Of a DNA stretch of 64,000 nucleotides, positions 25,301-33,946 are shown in pieces. Position numbers and translations under genes: made by a program. This stretch comes from Saltatorellus ferox. GTDB taxonomy: Bacteria; Planctomycetota; UBA1135; GCA-002686595. The stretch covers positions 2,356,001 to 2,420,000 of the forward strand of contig CP036434.1 of NCBI GenBank assembly GCA_007751475.1, in the 5' to 3' direction. The notes under the pieces are model-generated. The model ran no database searches, was not told the DNA's origin, and worked only from the letters and a program-made list of their open reading frames with translations. The stretch's first letter is position 1. Every line of letters begins with the position of its first letter.

Positions 25301-27912
25301 CAGAGGCCGAGGACGTGGAACGGCTCGCCCACGCCGACGACGCCCGTGCCGGCCCCTTTCGTGGCCTCGGTGGCGTCCGGCCCGAGTCCGGCGACGCGGT
25401 CGATGCGCAGTCCGCGATGTTCCTTCCCGGTGTCGACCTTCAGGGCGGAGTTCGCGACGGCCGAGCGGCTTCCCGGCTCCGTCACCGTCCACGTGTTCGA
25501 CGCTCGCCAGAGGCCGGGCGCCAGATCGCGGAAGCCGGGCAGTTCCGCCGCGGCGGAGCCGTCGGCCAAGAGGGCGACTTGGCTGCTGTCACGGCGCTCG
25601 GAGCGATCGTCCGATTCGGCCTCGAAGGAGAAGAGCGGAAAGCGCGTCGAGGTGAACCGCAGCGGCGACCAGCGCGTGCTCAGCTCGGCCTCGAAGCCCT
25701 CCGTCGAGGTTCCGGCGAGGGAGCGCGCCACGACCCGCGACGACGGTGCTGCCTCGGCCGTCTCGCGCTCGGAGGTCGATGTCAGCGCCATGCGCGCCGG
25801 GAGGAACGCCTCGACGCCGAACGTCATCGAACCGATCGATTCGCCGGAGGCCGAGTCGCGGAAGGCGAACTTCCAGGTGCCGGTGCGTGCGTTCTGCGAC
25901 GTGGTGTGGACGAGATGGAACAGCCCCTGGCCCGGGTCCGGGAGCACCGTCTCCTCCAGCATCACCGCGCCGTCAGGGCGAGTCAGCGTGACGTCCACCG
26001 GGCGAGCGTGGACGACGCCCGCGTTCGAGCGCGCGATGCCCGTGAGGTACACGCGATCGCCGGGACGATAGAGGTTGCGCTCGGTGTAGGCGAAGACGTC
26101 GGCTGCCCCGGGGATCGTTCGGCCGCATGCGACTTCACGCGGCACGTCCCAGGTGGAGCTCTCGAGTTCCAGGTAGGCCAGGTCTTGGCCTGTCTCGATC
26201 ACCGCGAGGAAAGGCGCGGTGCCGTCGCCTGCCCCCTGGCTCGAGTCTGTCCGTGGGCACGCGATGAACGCGTACCCGTCGCCGTTCGTCGTGGCCCGGC
26301 CAAGGGTCTGGTCCTGGACCGTCAGCGCGGTGATCGTCGCGTTCTCGACTGCGGCGCCGGTGGCGATCGAGTGGACCCAGAAATGCAGCCCCTCCGCGTC
26401 GCGCCGGGCGGTCGTGCCGAGGTCCGAGATGCGGACCGAAGCGTAGTCGCTGATCCAGCGGCTCTCCGTCGACGAGACTTCGAGGTGATAGACACCCGCG
26501 AGCGTCTCGCCGTCCCGTTCGAGGAGGCTTCGCAGGTCCAGCGCGTGGCGCTCCGTGGGGCCACCCGCTGCGGAACCGGGCAGTCGATAGGTCTCCGAGA
26601 GGACCTGGGCCGACGTGTAGCGCCGCGACTCGCCGCGGACGTGCTCGACCAGGTTGCCGGGCAGCACCTTGGTGGCCTTGACGCGGACGGCGTCGACGGC
26701 GGTGGCCATGAGCTCCAGGGAGAGGTGACCCTCCGGGCTGAGCGTGCCTCGCCAGACGGGGATCGCGAGCTGCGGCTCACGCCGGGGCATTTCGATCGAC
26801 ACGATGCGCGCTGCGTTCAGCGTCTCACCGTTCGAAGCCAGGACGTTTTCCGGCAGGGTGACCGAGTAGGTGGCGCCCGCCTCGAAGTCTCCTTCGACGA
26901 CCAGTCGCGTTCCGGAGGAGCGGACGGAGAGGTGGGGGACGAGGGGGCGGACCTCGATCTCGGGCGCGTCGGCCGTGGGTTCGAGGCTCGCGCTGAACTC
27001 GAAGTCGATGCGCCCGCCGTCCCTGTCGCTGAACACTCGCTCGCCGTGCCGGAGGAGCGCGAAGCGCCTGGGCACCTCGAGCAACGGCGGAGCCTTCCGG
27101 CGCGTTCGCCAGATCAGGCCCTTCGACTCGCCAAGGTGGCAGAGCGGGTGGTCGAAGTGCCACTCGAGGTGGGTGGCCTCGCCGTCCGGCCGGGGGAAGC
27201 GGAAATCGTGGTGGAAGCCGCTTCCCTGGCCGTCGCCGTTCCTGGTGAGGCTCGCGACCGGGGTCAGCGCGAGGGCCTCCGTGGCGCCGGGCAGCGTGAG
27301 CTTCAGCGCGGCGAGCACCTCGGACGGGTCGAGTTCCGCGTTGAGGGTGACCCTTGCGGTCACCGTGTCCTTTCCGACCGACATGACATGGACCGCCTGG
27401 ATCTCCAGAGGAGCGGAGGTCCAGCGCGCCTCGAATTTCGGATCCACGGCGCGACCGAGCAGCTTCTCCAGCGCCGCGGTCGGCCGCATGCGGACCTCCT
27501 TGCACTCGCCGAGCGGCTCGTCGAGCAGGAACGCGAGTCGCGTTCTGCTCTCCCATTCCCACCGGCCGTCGAGGAAAGGTTCGACCGTGAACGGTGGGTC
27601 GAGTAGATCCGGAAGCGGCTCGTCGTCGGCGCTGTTCGGGTCCACCTCGGCGGTCCCGCCGAGGGCGACGATCAGGCGGTCGGCCTGCCCGACGTCCCGC
27701 GTCGGTAGAGCGGCCGCAAGGGTGACGAAGGGCTGACCGGACGCAGAGATCGTGTCGGTCGTGCCGAAGTCTCCTTCCGTCGCGGCGGCAGCGAGGACCG
27801 TCGACGAGCGCTCTCCGTAGAGCTTCCAGCCGGCGGCATTCAGGACGAGGAGAGCCGCGAATGCGGCGACGAAGGTGCTCCGCGGTGCGGCGCGGAAGGG
27901 TGTGCGGCCCAT
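22309..27912 (-). CDS. Bacterial alpha-2-macroglobulin family protein
   Basis: 1867 residues from ATG 27912 (MGRTPFRAAP), longer than E. coli YfhM (about 1650). A signal or anchor (STFVAAFAALLVLNAAGW) is followed by tandem MG beta-domains, for example TERNLYRPGDRVYLTGIAR and PARMALTSTSERE, with a flexible bait-region-like part. The thioester motif is intact as PHGCAEQT (Cys-x-Glu-Gln, about 1400). Next comes the alpha-alpha toroid (GGIGYWPGSRSSSDWATLHV) and a C-terminal domain. It traps and inactivates proteases that enter the periplasm. It is directly coupled to pbpC, the classic pairing of an A2M trap with a murein-repair synthase. Confidence 0.93.
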   Translation of the reverse strand: MGRTPFRAAPRSTFVAAFAALLVLNAAGWKLYGERSSTVLAAAATEGDFGTTDTISASGQPFVTLAAALPTRDVGQADRLIVALGGTAEVDPNSADDEPLPDLLDPPFTVEPFLDGRWEWESRTRLAFLLDEPLGECKEVRMRPTAALEKLLGRAVDPKFEARWTSAPLEIQAVHVMSVGKDTVTARVTLNAELDPSEVLAALKLTLPGATEALALTPVASLTRNGDGQGSGFHHDFRFPRPDGEATHLEWHFDHPLCHLGESKGLIWRTRRKAPPLLEVPRRFALLRHGERVFSDRDGGRIDFEFSASLEPTADAPEIEVRPLVPHLSVRSSGTRLVVEGDFEAGATYSVTLPENVLASNGETLNAARIVSIEMPRREPQLAIPVWRGTLSPEGHLSLELMATAVDAVRVKATKVLPGNLVEHVRGESRRYTSAQVLSETYRLPGSAAGGPTERHALDLRSLLERDGETLAGVYHLEVSSTESRWISDYASVRISDLGTTARRDAEGLHFWVHSIATGAAVENATITALTVQDQTLGRATTNGDGYAFIACPRTDSSQGAGDGTAPFLAVIETGQDLAYLELESSTWDVPREVACGRTIPGAADVFAYTERNLYRPGDRVYLTGIARSNAGVVHARPVDVTLTRPDGAVMLEETVLPDPGQGLFHLVHTTSQNARTGTWKFAFRDSASGESIGSMTFGVEAFLPARMALTSTSERETAEAAPSSRVVARSLAGTSTEGFEAELSTRWSPLRFTSTRFPLFSFEAESDDRSERRDSSQVALLADGSAAAELPGFRDLAPGLWRASNTWTVTEPGSRSAVANSALKVDTGKEHRGLRIDRVAGLGPDATEATKGAGTGVVGVGEPFHVLGLCVGADDLPMAEEVLYLSVDRIESRYVLDSAGGGLRWTLEKTVTAVASLALEPDPFGVLRAALTCPEAGEYRLTLRGEDAKTATILGFHAAENPDRFQPTQPSERVTLTPEFRAVSPGSSVGFRIESPFDGSALVTAEDGRLRWQQRIQLENGRGEIEIPMADDVRGGLVVSCQVTRPLNSKADTWRPHRAYGWARIETLHHDHQLGVSIAAPERVRPGEMATVTVEAPTSPRAAVHLWAVDEGLRLAGGHRTPDPLEHFLGARAFRGSATDTWSTLLPDVELPASISRIGGDSGLAHEARRRAPEAVRVTPAIVWNEAVRLGDDGRMTTTLRVPDFTGELTWMAVVVDGDRYGSWQEATTVAGEIPIALGLPRFAAPGDQLRVKMAFENTGESAASVRPRLEVTGAGEVIDGPDEGVLTLEPGERHVAWFSIEATRSGRIEGAAWLEGQFADGRAAHERVAIDLPVRSGRPFVTYSSGVSLDASEGRGLSLDLAERLGISAGERGNCELRVSSSAGLSLHPAGAYLSEYPHGCAEQTASRIFAALSLHALRAKSDDESHARTETADRVTRGFLRLASMQVMDGGIGYWPGSRSSSDWATLHVADVIAAARDLGFEVPARLTERLAGYLDAELRSTKSAAERARLVHAAAALGTMHAGWMRRLEEQQASLGRAGRAYLAAALGLAGEKRRALALIESRSEEAEPVTADSFAYLDSLVRTVALELRVLLSIDPYHRGVHERVALLEAERSGSSGRWRNTVDNAAALAALARHAQVFDAGQADWQLAARLSTPEGTSGLDVVEVTSDAESLVAIPAGVSALDFDVTGSGPVFLRLSATGQCSASAPGADRGLRCRRRLFDGQGLELDSRNVRHGDLVFVELTLATDGRSDVRDVAMVDPLPGGLEIETPKLLTEFPWHAAKQQKESDFRATPSGSEDRVEFLDDRVLLYATARTEVRAFRYAARAVALGSFEHGPVQAEAMYAPEVSSVGGSTGQIHVTE

Positions 27913-28126
27913 GGTTCGAAAGGACCTCCGAGGAGGCCCACGCTGGCAGACGAATGGCGCTCCCCCCCTGGGCGCGCCTGGCCCTTCAGATACCAGTGGG
28001 GATCCGCCGGTCCAAGGAACTTCTGGAGGGCCTGCCGCGCTCCCTGGTACCGCTCGCTGCTGAGGGGTACCACATGTTGCGTATGTGGGCAGCGGTCCCA
28101 CGATGCAGCGGACCCTCGAAATCAGG

Positions 28127-28165
28127 CGGCAGGCGCCCGGAATCGTCGATCCCGGGCGCCTGCCG
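28127..28165 (-). terminator. GC-rich hairpin downstream of the choice-of-anchor-B gene
   Basis: CGGCAGGCGCCCGG (28127-28140) pairs perfectly with CCGGGCGCCTGCCG (28152-28165), 14 bp, with an 11-base loop. It lies 25 bases beyond the minus-strand stop at 28190. No T-run follows beyond a short TTT, so it is hairpin-only. Confidence 0.6.
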
Positions 28166-28189
28166 TCCCCTCGAAGTCCCGTCAGGAGA

Positions 28190-30769
28190 TCAGCGGAACG
28201 TCACCGAGTAGCCCCGCGTGAAGTTCGAGGTCGGCATCGGGTTCGCGTCTCGGTGCCAGCACTGGAAGTTCCAGGTGTCGCCGGGCAGAGTCCCGACCGT
28301 CGACATCGGCTGGGGGATCGCGCCGGAGTCGACGATCAGTCGGATTTCACCGGTCGTTCCCGAGTTGCCCACCTGGGCAAGGTAGCGCCCGGTGTTGGCG
28401 CCCACGCAGAGGTTGCCCTGGCTCCCGCCCACCGCAGGGACGAACGCCTGTGCGCTCGAGACGACGAAGAAGCCGGTCTGGGACGTCGGGAGGCCCGAGG
28501 CGACCAGCTGGAGATCATTGCGGGTCAGGAAGGCCGAGCCCTCGGCCGCGATCTCTCCGGTGCCGCCGGAGGAGTTCGGCTCTGCCGCGCAGTAGGCCGT
28601 GCCCACGGGGTCTCCGCAGATCGCGTCGATGATGCGGAAGTCGTCGATCGCGGCCTCCACGATGTTCGTGTTGCCCGTGTCGGAGGCGATGAAGCGGAGC
28701 TGCATCTGGGATGTCGGCACGATGACCTCCGGAACGAGGACGGAGGAGCGGATCCAGCCGCCCGACGTTCCAGGACCGAGCGGGCCGATCGCCTCGAGGG
28801 TCTGCCAGGTCGCTCCGGCATCGTTCGAGATCTCGATCAGGAAGAGGTCGTCCGGCGGGTTCTGTCCCACGTTGTTGGAGTACCAGCGGTAGTACTCCAG
28901 CGTCGGGTAGGCGAGCTGCGACATGTCGAAGATCGGCGTCAGCAGCGTGGTGAAGCCGAAGTCCACGTCCGCATCCGAGTTGTTGGCAATCTGCCCCTGG
29001 GCGGTGAACCAGCAGCGGCGTCCGTCCTCCGAGTGGTCGCTCGAAGGCTCTGCGTCCGTACCGATCGGCGCGTCGAGGACCCAGGCGCCGCGCAGCGCCG
29101 TGTCGCCGGGAAGCCCGCCGACCCAGCCGGCCGCATCCTGCATGTCGTCCTCGCGGACCGTCGTCAGCGCCGTGCCGACGTAGGACACGAAGGGCCACGC
29201 CGGAGCGTACTTCGGGTACGTCGATTCGACGCCGGACGTGGTCAGCGCAGACACGTACCAGGACACTTCCGTACCGCACACGTAGCCTGGAATCGACGCC
29301 GTGAACTCACCAGGGGCACCCGTCGGCGCAAGGGCCACATCCAGGGTGCCTGCGCCCGTCTCGACGATGAGCTTGGCCGAGGCCGCATCGAGACTGCCCG
29401 CCGTGAACTCGTCGATCTGGACGGTGACGGCCTCGCCGGCGCTGTCCACCGTTTCGAGCTGGACCGTGTTCACGTCCACGCGGAGCGGGTCCACGGTCCA
29501 GACGAAGAGTCCGCGTTCGAGGTCGCTGCCGATCACCGTGCCGCTCGGGAAGTTCGGGTAGCAGCTCCAGAGTCCGTTGAACGACTCCGCGGTCAGGTCG
29601 GGCGCGGTATCGAAGAACGCGATCTCCTCCGGGTTGTCCGGGGACGAAGCAATGTCGAAGATGCGCAGTCCTGACGTGTAGTTCGCCTGGTAGAGGTAGC
29701 CGTCGCGCTCGTACATGTTGTGGCTGATGCTCGACACGCCGTTGTCGAACGAGCCGGTGAACGTGACGTTGCTCGGGTTGCTCACGTCGAAGACGCGGGT
29801 CACCGTGGTGTTGATGCCACCGCGCTCGTCGAGTTCATCGCCGAGGTAGAATCGCGTGCGATCGGCGGAGAGCCAGCCCTGGTGGCTGTAGCGCCGATCG
29901 GGGTAGGCGACCTGGCTGAGCGACTGGATGTTCGATTTGTTCGTGACGTCGAGGACCGAGAGTCCCGTGTCACCGGAGCCGTTGTTGAAGCCGCTGCAGC
30001 AGTAGGCAATCTGGCGTCCGGCGTAGGGGCCCGACGTGTAGGTCACGACCTGCGCGTCGTGGACGTAGCGCGAGTTCCACGAACCGACGAACTGGGGCGA
30101 GCCCGGGTTGGCGAGGCTGTAGATGCGCAGTCCGTTGCCCGCGCCGCCCGTGCGATAGAGGTAGCCGCTGACCTCGTCGATCACGACGTTGTGGGTCGCG
30201 TTCGTTCCCTGGCCCGTGATCGTGTTCTCCAGCGTCACCACGCCGGCGTCGACGTTCGAGAGGTTGATCACCTGGATGCCGCTACCGCCTTCACTGACCG
30301 CGTACGCCCGGTCGCGGTAGACCTTGACGTCGCGCCAGAGGCTGGAGGGGCCGTCGATCCGCTCGATCACCTGCGCGTTGGCGGGGTCCGTGACCTCCAC
30401 GATGACGGTGGCGTTCGACGTGCCGATCAGCGCATACTCCCGGCCGGACGGCGAGACGTAGCCCCAGCAGTCGTTGCCGGAATCATTCGCTCCGCCGAGA
30501 TCGCCGAGGGTGAGCCAGGACTCGAGCCTCACGCCCTGGGCAGCGAACTCGAGCCCGCCCGCCGCCGCGGAGCCGCGTTCGGCGCTCTGTGCCCCGCGTC
30601 GAAACCCTGTCCCCTGGATCGCCGGGCGACGATCGAAGATCTTGGGGTCGTCCTCGTGGGGGGGAAGCGGGCTCGCGGCAGCCGCGGGTGCGATCGTTCC
30701 GACGAAGAGAGCGACCGTGCCGGTCAGCATCGAGAGGGAGCGCAGGGAACCAGGTGCGAACGGACTCAT
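28190..30769 (-). CDS. Choice-of-anchor-B family exported protein with Planctomycete-type C-terminal module
   Basis: 859 residues from ATG 30769, with a signal peptide (MLTGTVALFVGTIAPAAAAS). Residues 75-440 form an LVIVD-type beta-propeller. Repeats such as YALIGTSNATVIVEVTDPANAQ, VNLSNVDAGVV and VFDVSNPSNVTF mark it as choice-of-anchor-B. Then comes a beta-sandwich region with an exposed-surface look (YYRWYSNNVGQNPPDDLFL, DDFRIIDAICGD). The last ~135 residues are a compact module (NSSGGTGEIAAEGS, GNLCVGANTGRYLAQV, PGDTWNFQCWHRD, TSNFTRGYSVTF) that probably serves as a surface or sorting domain. The function is unknown; it is probably secreted. A strong hairpin follows the gene. Confidence 0.8.
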   Translation of the reverse strand: MSPFAPGSLRSLSMLTGTVALFVGTIAPAAAASPLPPHEDDPKIFDRRPAIQGTGFRRGAQSAERGSAAAGGLEFAAQGVRLESWLTLGDLGGANDSGNDCWGYVSPSGREYALIGTSNATVIVEVTDPANAQVIERIDGPSSLWRDVKVYRDRAYAVSEGGSGIQVINLSNVDAGVVTLENTITGQGTNATHNVVIDEVSGYLYRTGGAGNGLRIYSLANPGSPQFVGSWNSRYVHDAQVVTYTSGPYAGRQIAYCCSGFNNGSGDTGLSVLDVTNKSNIQSLSQVAYPDRRYSHQGWLSADRTRFYLGDELDERGGINTTVTRVFDVSNPSNVTFTGSFDNGVSSISHNMYERDGYLYQANYTSGLRIFDIASSPDNPEEIAFFDTAPDLTAESFNGLWSCYPNFPSGTVIGSDLERGLFVWTVDPLRVDVNTVQLETVDSAGEAVTVQIDEFTAGSLDAASAKLIVETGAGTLDVALAPTGAPGEFTASIPGYVCGTEVSWYVSALTTSGVESTYPKYAPAWPFVSYVGTALTTVREDDMQDAAGWVGGLPGDTALRGAWVLDAPIGTDAEPSSDHSEDGRRCWFTAQGQIANNSDADVDFGFTTLLTPIFDMSQLAYPTLEYYRWYSNNVGQNPPDDLFLIEISNDAGATWQTLEAIGPLGPGTSGGWIRSSVLVPEVIVPTSQMQLRFIASDTGNTNIVEAAIDDFRIIDAICGDPVGTAYCAAEPNSSGGTGEIAAEGSAFLTRNDLQLVASGLPTSQTGFFVVSSAQAFVPAVGGSQGNLCVGANTGRYLAQVGNSGTTGEIRLIVDSGAIPQPMSTVGTLPGDTWNFQCWHRDANPMPTSNFTRGYSVTFR

Positions 30770-30862
30770 GGATCGAGGGAGGAGAAATGGAGGGAGGCGG
30801 AGAATCGACGCGGACCCAGAAGGTCCGACGGTTCGCCGCCGACTTCGGTTCCACCGCGAAGC

Positions 30863-31891
30863 CTATCGGTCTGCCACCGACAGCGCATCTTCCACCGTCA
30901 CGGCACCGATCGGCCTCGCAGTCCAGGCGGTCAGGCCACCGGCGGGCACCAGGCGATGGGGAGTCTCGGAAGACGTCACCAGCGGCCACGGACCGGTTCG
31001 CTCCGGATCCTCCGGCCCCGCGAGGAGGCGAACGGGCAGCCCGACCGACGCCGCCACGTGGGCCGGGCCACTGTCGCTCACGAAGATCTGGCCGTCTCCC
31101 TTTGCGACGGCGTGCAGGATCGCGCAGAGGTCGCGCAGGCCGCGCTGGCCCACCAGGTGCGCGGCGCCGGGGACAGCGGCACCCAGGGCACGTCCGGTCT
31201 CGGCTTCCCCCGGTCCCGTCAGGTAGAGGACGCGCTCGCCTCGCTCCAGGAGCCTCCGGCCGAGCGCTTCGAAGGACTCGGCGGGCCAGGTTCGTGGGTC
31301 GCCAGCGACCCCCGGGTGCAGCACCGTCCACGACGTGCGAGCTGCGCCTTCCCGCACGCTTTCCAGGATCCCTCTTCCACGCGCGATCTCCGCCTCGGAG
31401 AGGAGCGGGTCGATCCGTTCTGCCAGCGCCGCGTCCCCGGTGATGAACGCCGCGATGGAGCGGCAAAGGGCCACGAGGTGTCGCCCCGACGATTCAGGCG
31501 GCGGCGCATGGACGAGCCCGGCGACACGCGCGGCGAACGGCTCCTGCCAGGCGCGGCGCTCGAAGCCGTGGCGCCGCGGTGCGCCGGACAAGCGCGTGCA
31601 AACCGCGCTCTTCCAGTTGCCCTGGGCGTCCAGGGTCATGTCGGGCCGCCAGGCGCGCATCTCGGATCGGAGGCGTGGCCAGGCGCGTGCGCCCCCGCGG
31701 CGATCGAAGGGGAAGATCTTCGCGAAGGGCTCGACCAGCGGCGCGAACTCGGGCTGGATCGCCCACCCGATCTCCGCACCGGGCCAGGCCGCGCGGATCG
31801 CGTGCACGAGCGGCATGGTCTGCACGATGTCCCCCAGGTGGGACATGCGAACGATCAGCACGCGTTCGGGGGACGGAGAGGAAGTCGGCAC
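30863..31891 (-). CDS. Glycosyltransferase family 9 (ADP-heptose:LPS heptosyltransferase-like)
   Basis: 342 residues from GTG 31891, chosen so that the conserved RVLIVRMSHLGDIVQTMPLVHAIR start is included. GT9 features: the N-terminal Rossmann element above, AEIGWAIQPEFAPLVEPF, DMTLDAQGNWKSAVCTRLSGA, TVLHPGVAGDPRTWPAESF, and the donor-binding FVSDSGPAHVAASVGLPVRLLAGPEDPERTGPW. These enzymes add heptose from ADP-heptose to the LPS inner core. WaaP and WaaG orthologues at 57-60 kb agree with a heptose-containing core. It is divergent from the histidine kinase and upstream of the choice-of-anchor-B gene on the same strand. Confidence 0.86.
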   Translation of the reverse strand: MPTSSPSPERVLIVRMSHLGDIVQTMPLVHAIRAAWPGAEIGWAIQPEFAPLVEPFAKIFPFDRRGGARAWPRLRSEMRAWRPDMTLDAQGNWKSAVCTRLSGAPRRHGFERRAWQEPFAARVAGLVHAPPPESSGRHLVALCRSIAAFITGDAALAERIDPLLSEAEIARGRGILESVREGAARTSWTVLHPGVAGDPRTWPAESFEALGRRLLERGERVLYLTGPGEAETGRALGAAVPGAAHLVGQRGLRDLCAILHAVAKGDGQIFVSDSGPAHVAASVGLPVRLLAGPEDPERTGPWPLVTSSETPHRLVPAGGLTAWTARPIGAVTVEDALSVADR

Positions 31892-31954
31892 GGGGGAGGT
31901 CGGATGGCACTTGGCGGATCCATCATGACAGCGATCGGTCCTACAATCCTCCCC

Positions 31955-33946
31955 ATGATCCGAAGGATCTCCACCAAGTGGCTTCTGGCCGTTCTCGCCG
32001 TCGTGGTCCTGCCGTTCCTCGGGTTCGCCTGGTTCGTCGACGCGTTCGTTTCCCAGCGGTTCTCGGAGGACGTGGTCCGCTACCACCTCCTCGGTCACGC
32101 GGCAGAACTCTCGGAGCGGCTCGACAGCATCGTCGCGGAGAGTCGCAAGAACGCCCAGATCCTGGCGGCCGTCCAGGACGTGAGCTACTGCCTGGCGGGC
32201 TACAACGACGATTCGATGATCTTCGGCCGACCCGCCGAACAGCTCTTCGACGAGCTGGTCTCGGAGATCGGCTCCGCGGAGTTCGTCCTCGCGATCGACA
32301 ACGACGGGCATGTCGTCGCCTCCAATACGCTGAGGGTGGGTGGGGCGGAGCTCGACAAGTGGACCAGCAGCGCCCTCCGCTCCTACCCCTGGGCCGAGAA
32401 GACCTGGTTCCAGAACGCACTCGAGAACGGGTCCGCGTCGATCGATGTCACGCGCTTCGGCTTCGTCCATGAGGATACGGACGTGCCGCCTGAAGCGCGC
32501 TATCACTTTGGATTCGCCCACAGGGTCCTGGGCAAGCGCTCCACCTTCAGCGAGGTGGTGCCGGTGGGGATGGTGGTGACCCTCGTTCCGTGGTCCGTCG
32601 TCCAGAACGAGATCTCCACCTACGGCGTCACCCGGCGTCGGAAGGAGGAGCTCGGCAACCTCCAGTCCGAGAATCTCTACGCCACGTCCTACGCCTGGGT
32701 CTGGGGAGACGACGCGCGGACGATCCTCGCGCACAAGGATCGGTCGCTCTACGGAATGCACGTGGACGAGCCGCCCGTGAATTTGCCCGCGATGGTGGAG
32801 GCGGCGAGCACTCACAAGTGGGGGATGTATCCCGAGTACGACTTCAACGGCGAGCACAAGAAGGCCGCGTTCCGCCACGGACGATCCCGGAAGGAAGGCG
32901 GCTTTGGCTGGGTCGTGGGGGTGGGCGTGGACACCCGCGAGGTCTACGGGCCGATCCGGAGCATGACTCGCACCATCGCGCAGGCGAGCGCGCTCGTGCT
33001 GCTCCTCGCTGTCGTCGTGACTTTCGTCGTCGCGCGCAGGACAACGCGTCCGATCCAGGACCTCGAGGCCTTCACACGCCGCGTCGCGAGCGGCGATCTG
33101 GATGCTCAGGTGCCCGTGCACGGCCACGACGAACTCGCCGATCTGACGCGCTCGTTCAACCGCATGACGCTGCGGCTGAAGGACAACAGCGACCAGCTCG
33201 TCAAGGCCGAGAAGGACGCGGCCTGGCGCGAGATGGCGCGGCAGGTGGCCCACGAGATCAAGAACCCGCTGACGCCGATCCAGCTCTGGGCCTCGCTCCT
33301 GAAGCGCGCCCACGACGACAAGTCGCCGGAGTTCGAGGGGATCCTCGAGAAGTCGATCGACGTGATCCAGCGCCAGGTTCGAACGATGCGCGATATTGCG
33401 AGGGACTTCTATCGATTCGCAGGAGAGCATCGGGACCCGGTCGAGGTCGAACTCCGAACGATCGTTGCGGAGGTCGTCGAGATCAACGACGCGTGGGCCC
33501 AGGAGGAAGGCGTCGAGCTGATCGGCGAGCGGCCTCTGGAGAGCGGGATCCGGGAGCCCGCGATCGTCATGGCCGACCCGGACGAACTCCGGCGCGCGCT
33601 GGTGAACCTCGTGAGCAACGCGATGGAGGCGATCGACGGCGTCGAGCCGCCGCCGGGCAAGAGCGCGCATCGCATCGAGGTGCGGGTGGATCGCGACGGA
33701 GACTTCATCGAGGTGGAGATCCGCGACACCGGCAAGGGAATCAGCGACGAAGCCGCGACCGCGCTCTTCGAGCCGTACTTCACGACCCGGAGCAGCGGAA
33801 CGGGCCTCGGACTCGCCATCGTGCGTCGGATCGTCGAGGACCGCGGCGGGAGCATCACGCTGGAGAACCGGGCCGATACGCGCGGGGCCATCGCGACGCT
33901 CCGCCTTCCCGTCCATAAGCGCTCTTCCAGCCGCGCGGTCTCGTGA
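31955..33946 (+). CDS. NtrY-like membrane sensor histidine kinase
   Basis: 663 residues from ATG 31955; ATG 31925 is an in-frame alternative. Membrane helix 1 (WLLAVLAVVVLPFLGFAWFV), a ~300-residue periplasmic sensor region with a Cache-like look (ILAAVQDVSYCLAGY, FVLAIDNDGHVVASN), and helix 2 (ASALVLLLAVVVTFVVARR). The HAMP segment is RPIQDLEAFTRRVASGDLD. The dimerisation/phosphoacceptor helix has MARQVAHEIKNPLTPIQL (His at about 432). The ATPase has VNLVSNAMEAI (N box), DTGKGIS (G1) and GTGLGLAIV (G2). The HEIKNPLTPI motif is typical of NtrY. No response regulator is adjacent. Its stop overlaps the start of the next gene (GTGA). Confidence 0.92.
   Translation: MIRRISTKWLLAVLAVVVLPFLGFAWFVDAFVSQRFSEDVVRYHLLGHAAELSERLDSIVAESRKNAQILAAVQDVSYCLAGYNDDSMIFGRPAEQLFDELVSEIGSAEFVLAIDNDGHVVASNTLRVGGAELDKWTSSALRSYPWAEKTWFQNALENGSASIDVTRFGFVHEDTDVPPEARYHFGFAHRVLGKRSTFSEVVPVGMVVTLVPWSVVQNEISTYGVTRRRKEELGNLQSENLYATSYAWVWGDDARTILAHKDRSLYGMHVDEPPVNLPAMVEAASTHKWGMYPEYDFNGEHKKAAFRHGRSRKEGGFGWVVGVGVDTREVYGPIRSMTRTIAQASALVLLLAVVVTFVVARRTTRPIQDLEAFTRRVASGDLDAQVPVHGHDELADLTRSFNRMTLRLKDNSDQLVKAEKDAAWREMARQVAHEIKNPLTPIQLWASLLKRAHDDKSPEFEGILEKSIDVIQRQVRTMRDIARDFYRFAGEHRDPVEVELRTIVAEVVEINDAWAQEEGVELIGERPLESGIREPAIVMADPDELRRALVNLVSNAMEAIDGVEPPPGKSAHRIEVRVDRDGDFIEVEIRDTGKGISDEAATALFEPYFTTRSSGTGLGLAIVRRIVEDRGGSITLENRADTRGAIATLRLPVHKRSSSRAVS

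Noticed and set aside
25315-27606. A 763-residue plus-strand open frame
   Set aside because: Antisense to the alpha-2-macroglobulin gene, whose thioester and MG domains are unmistakable.
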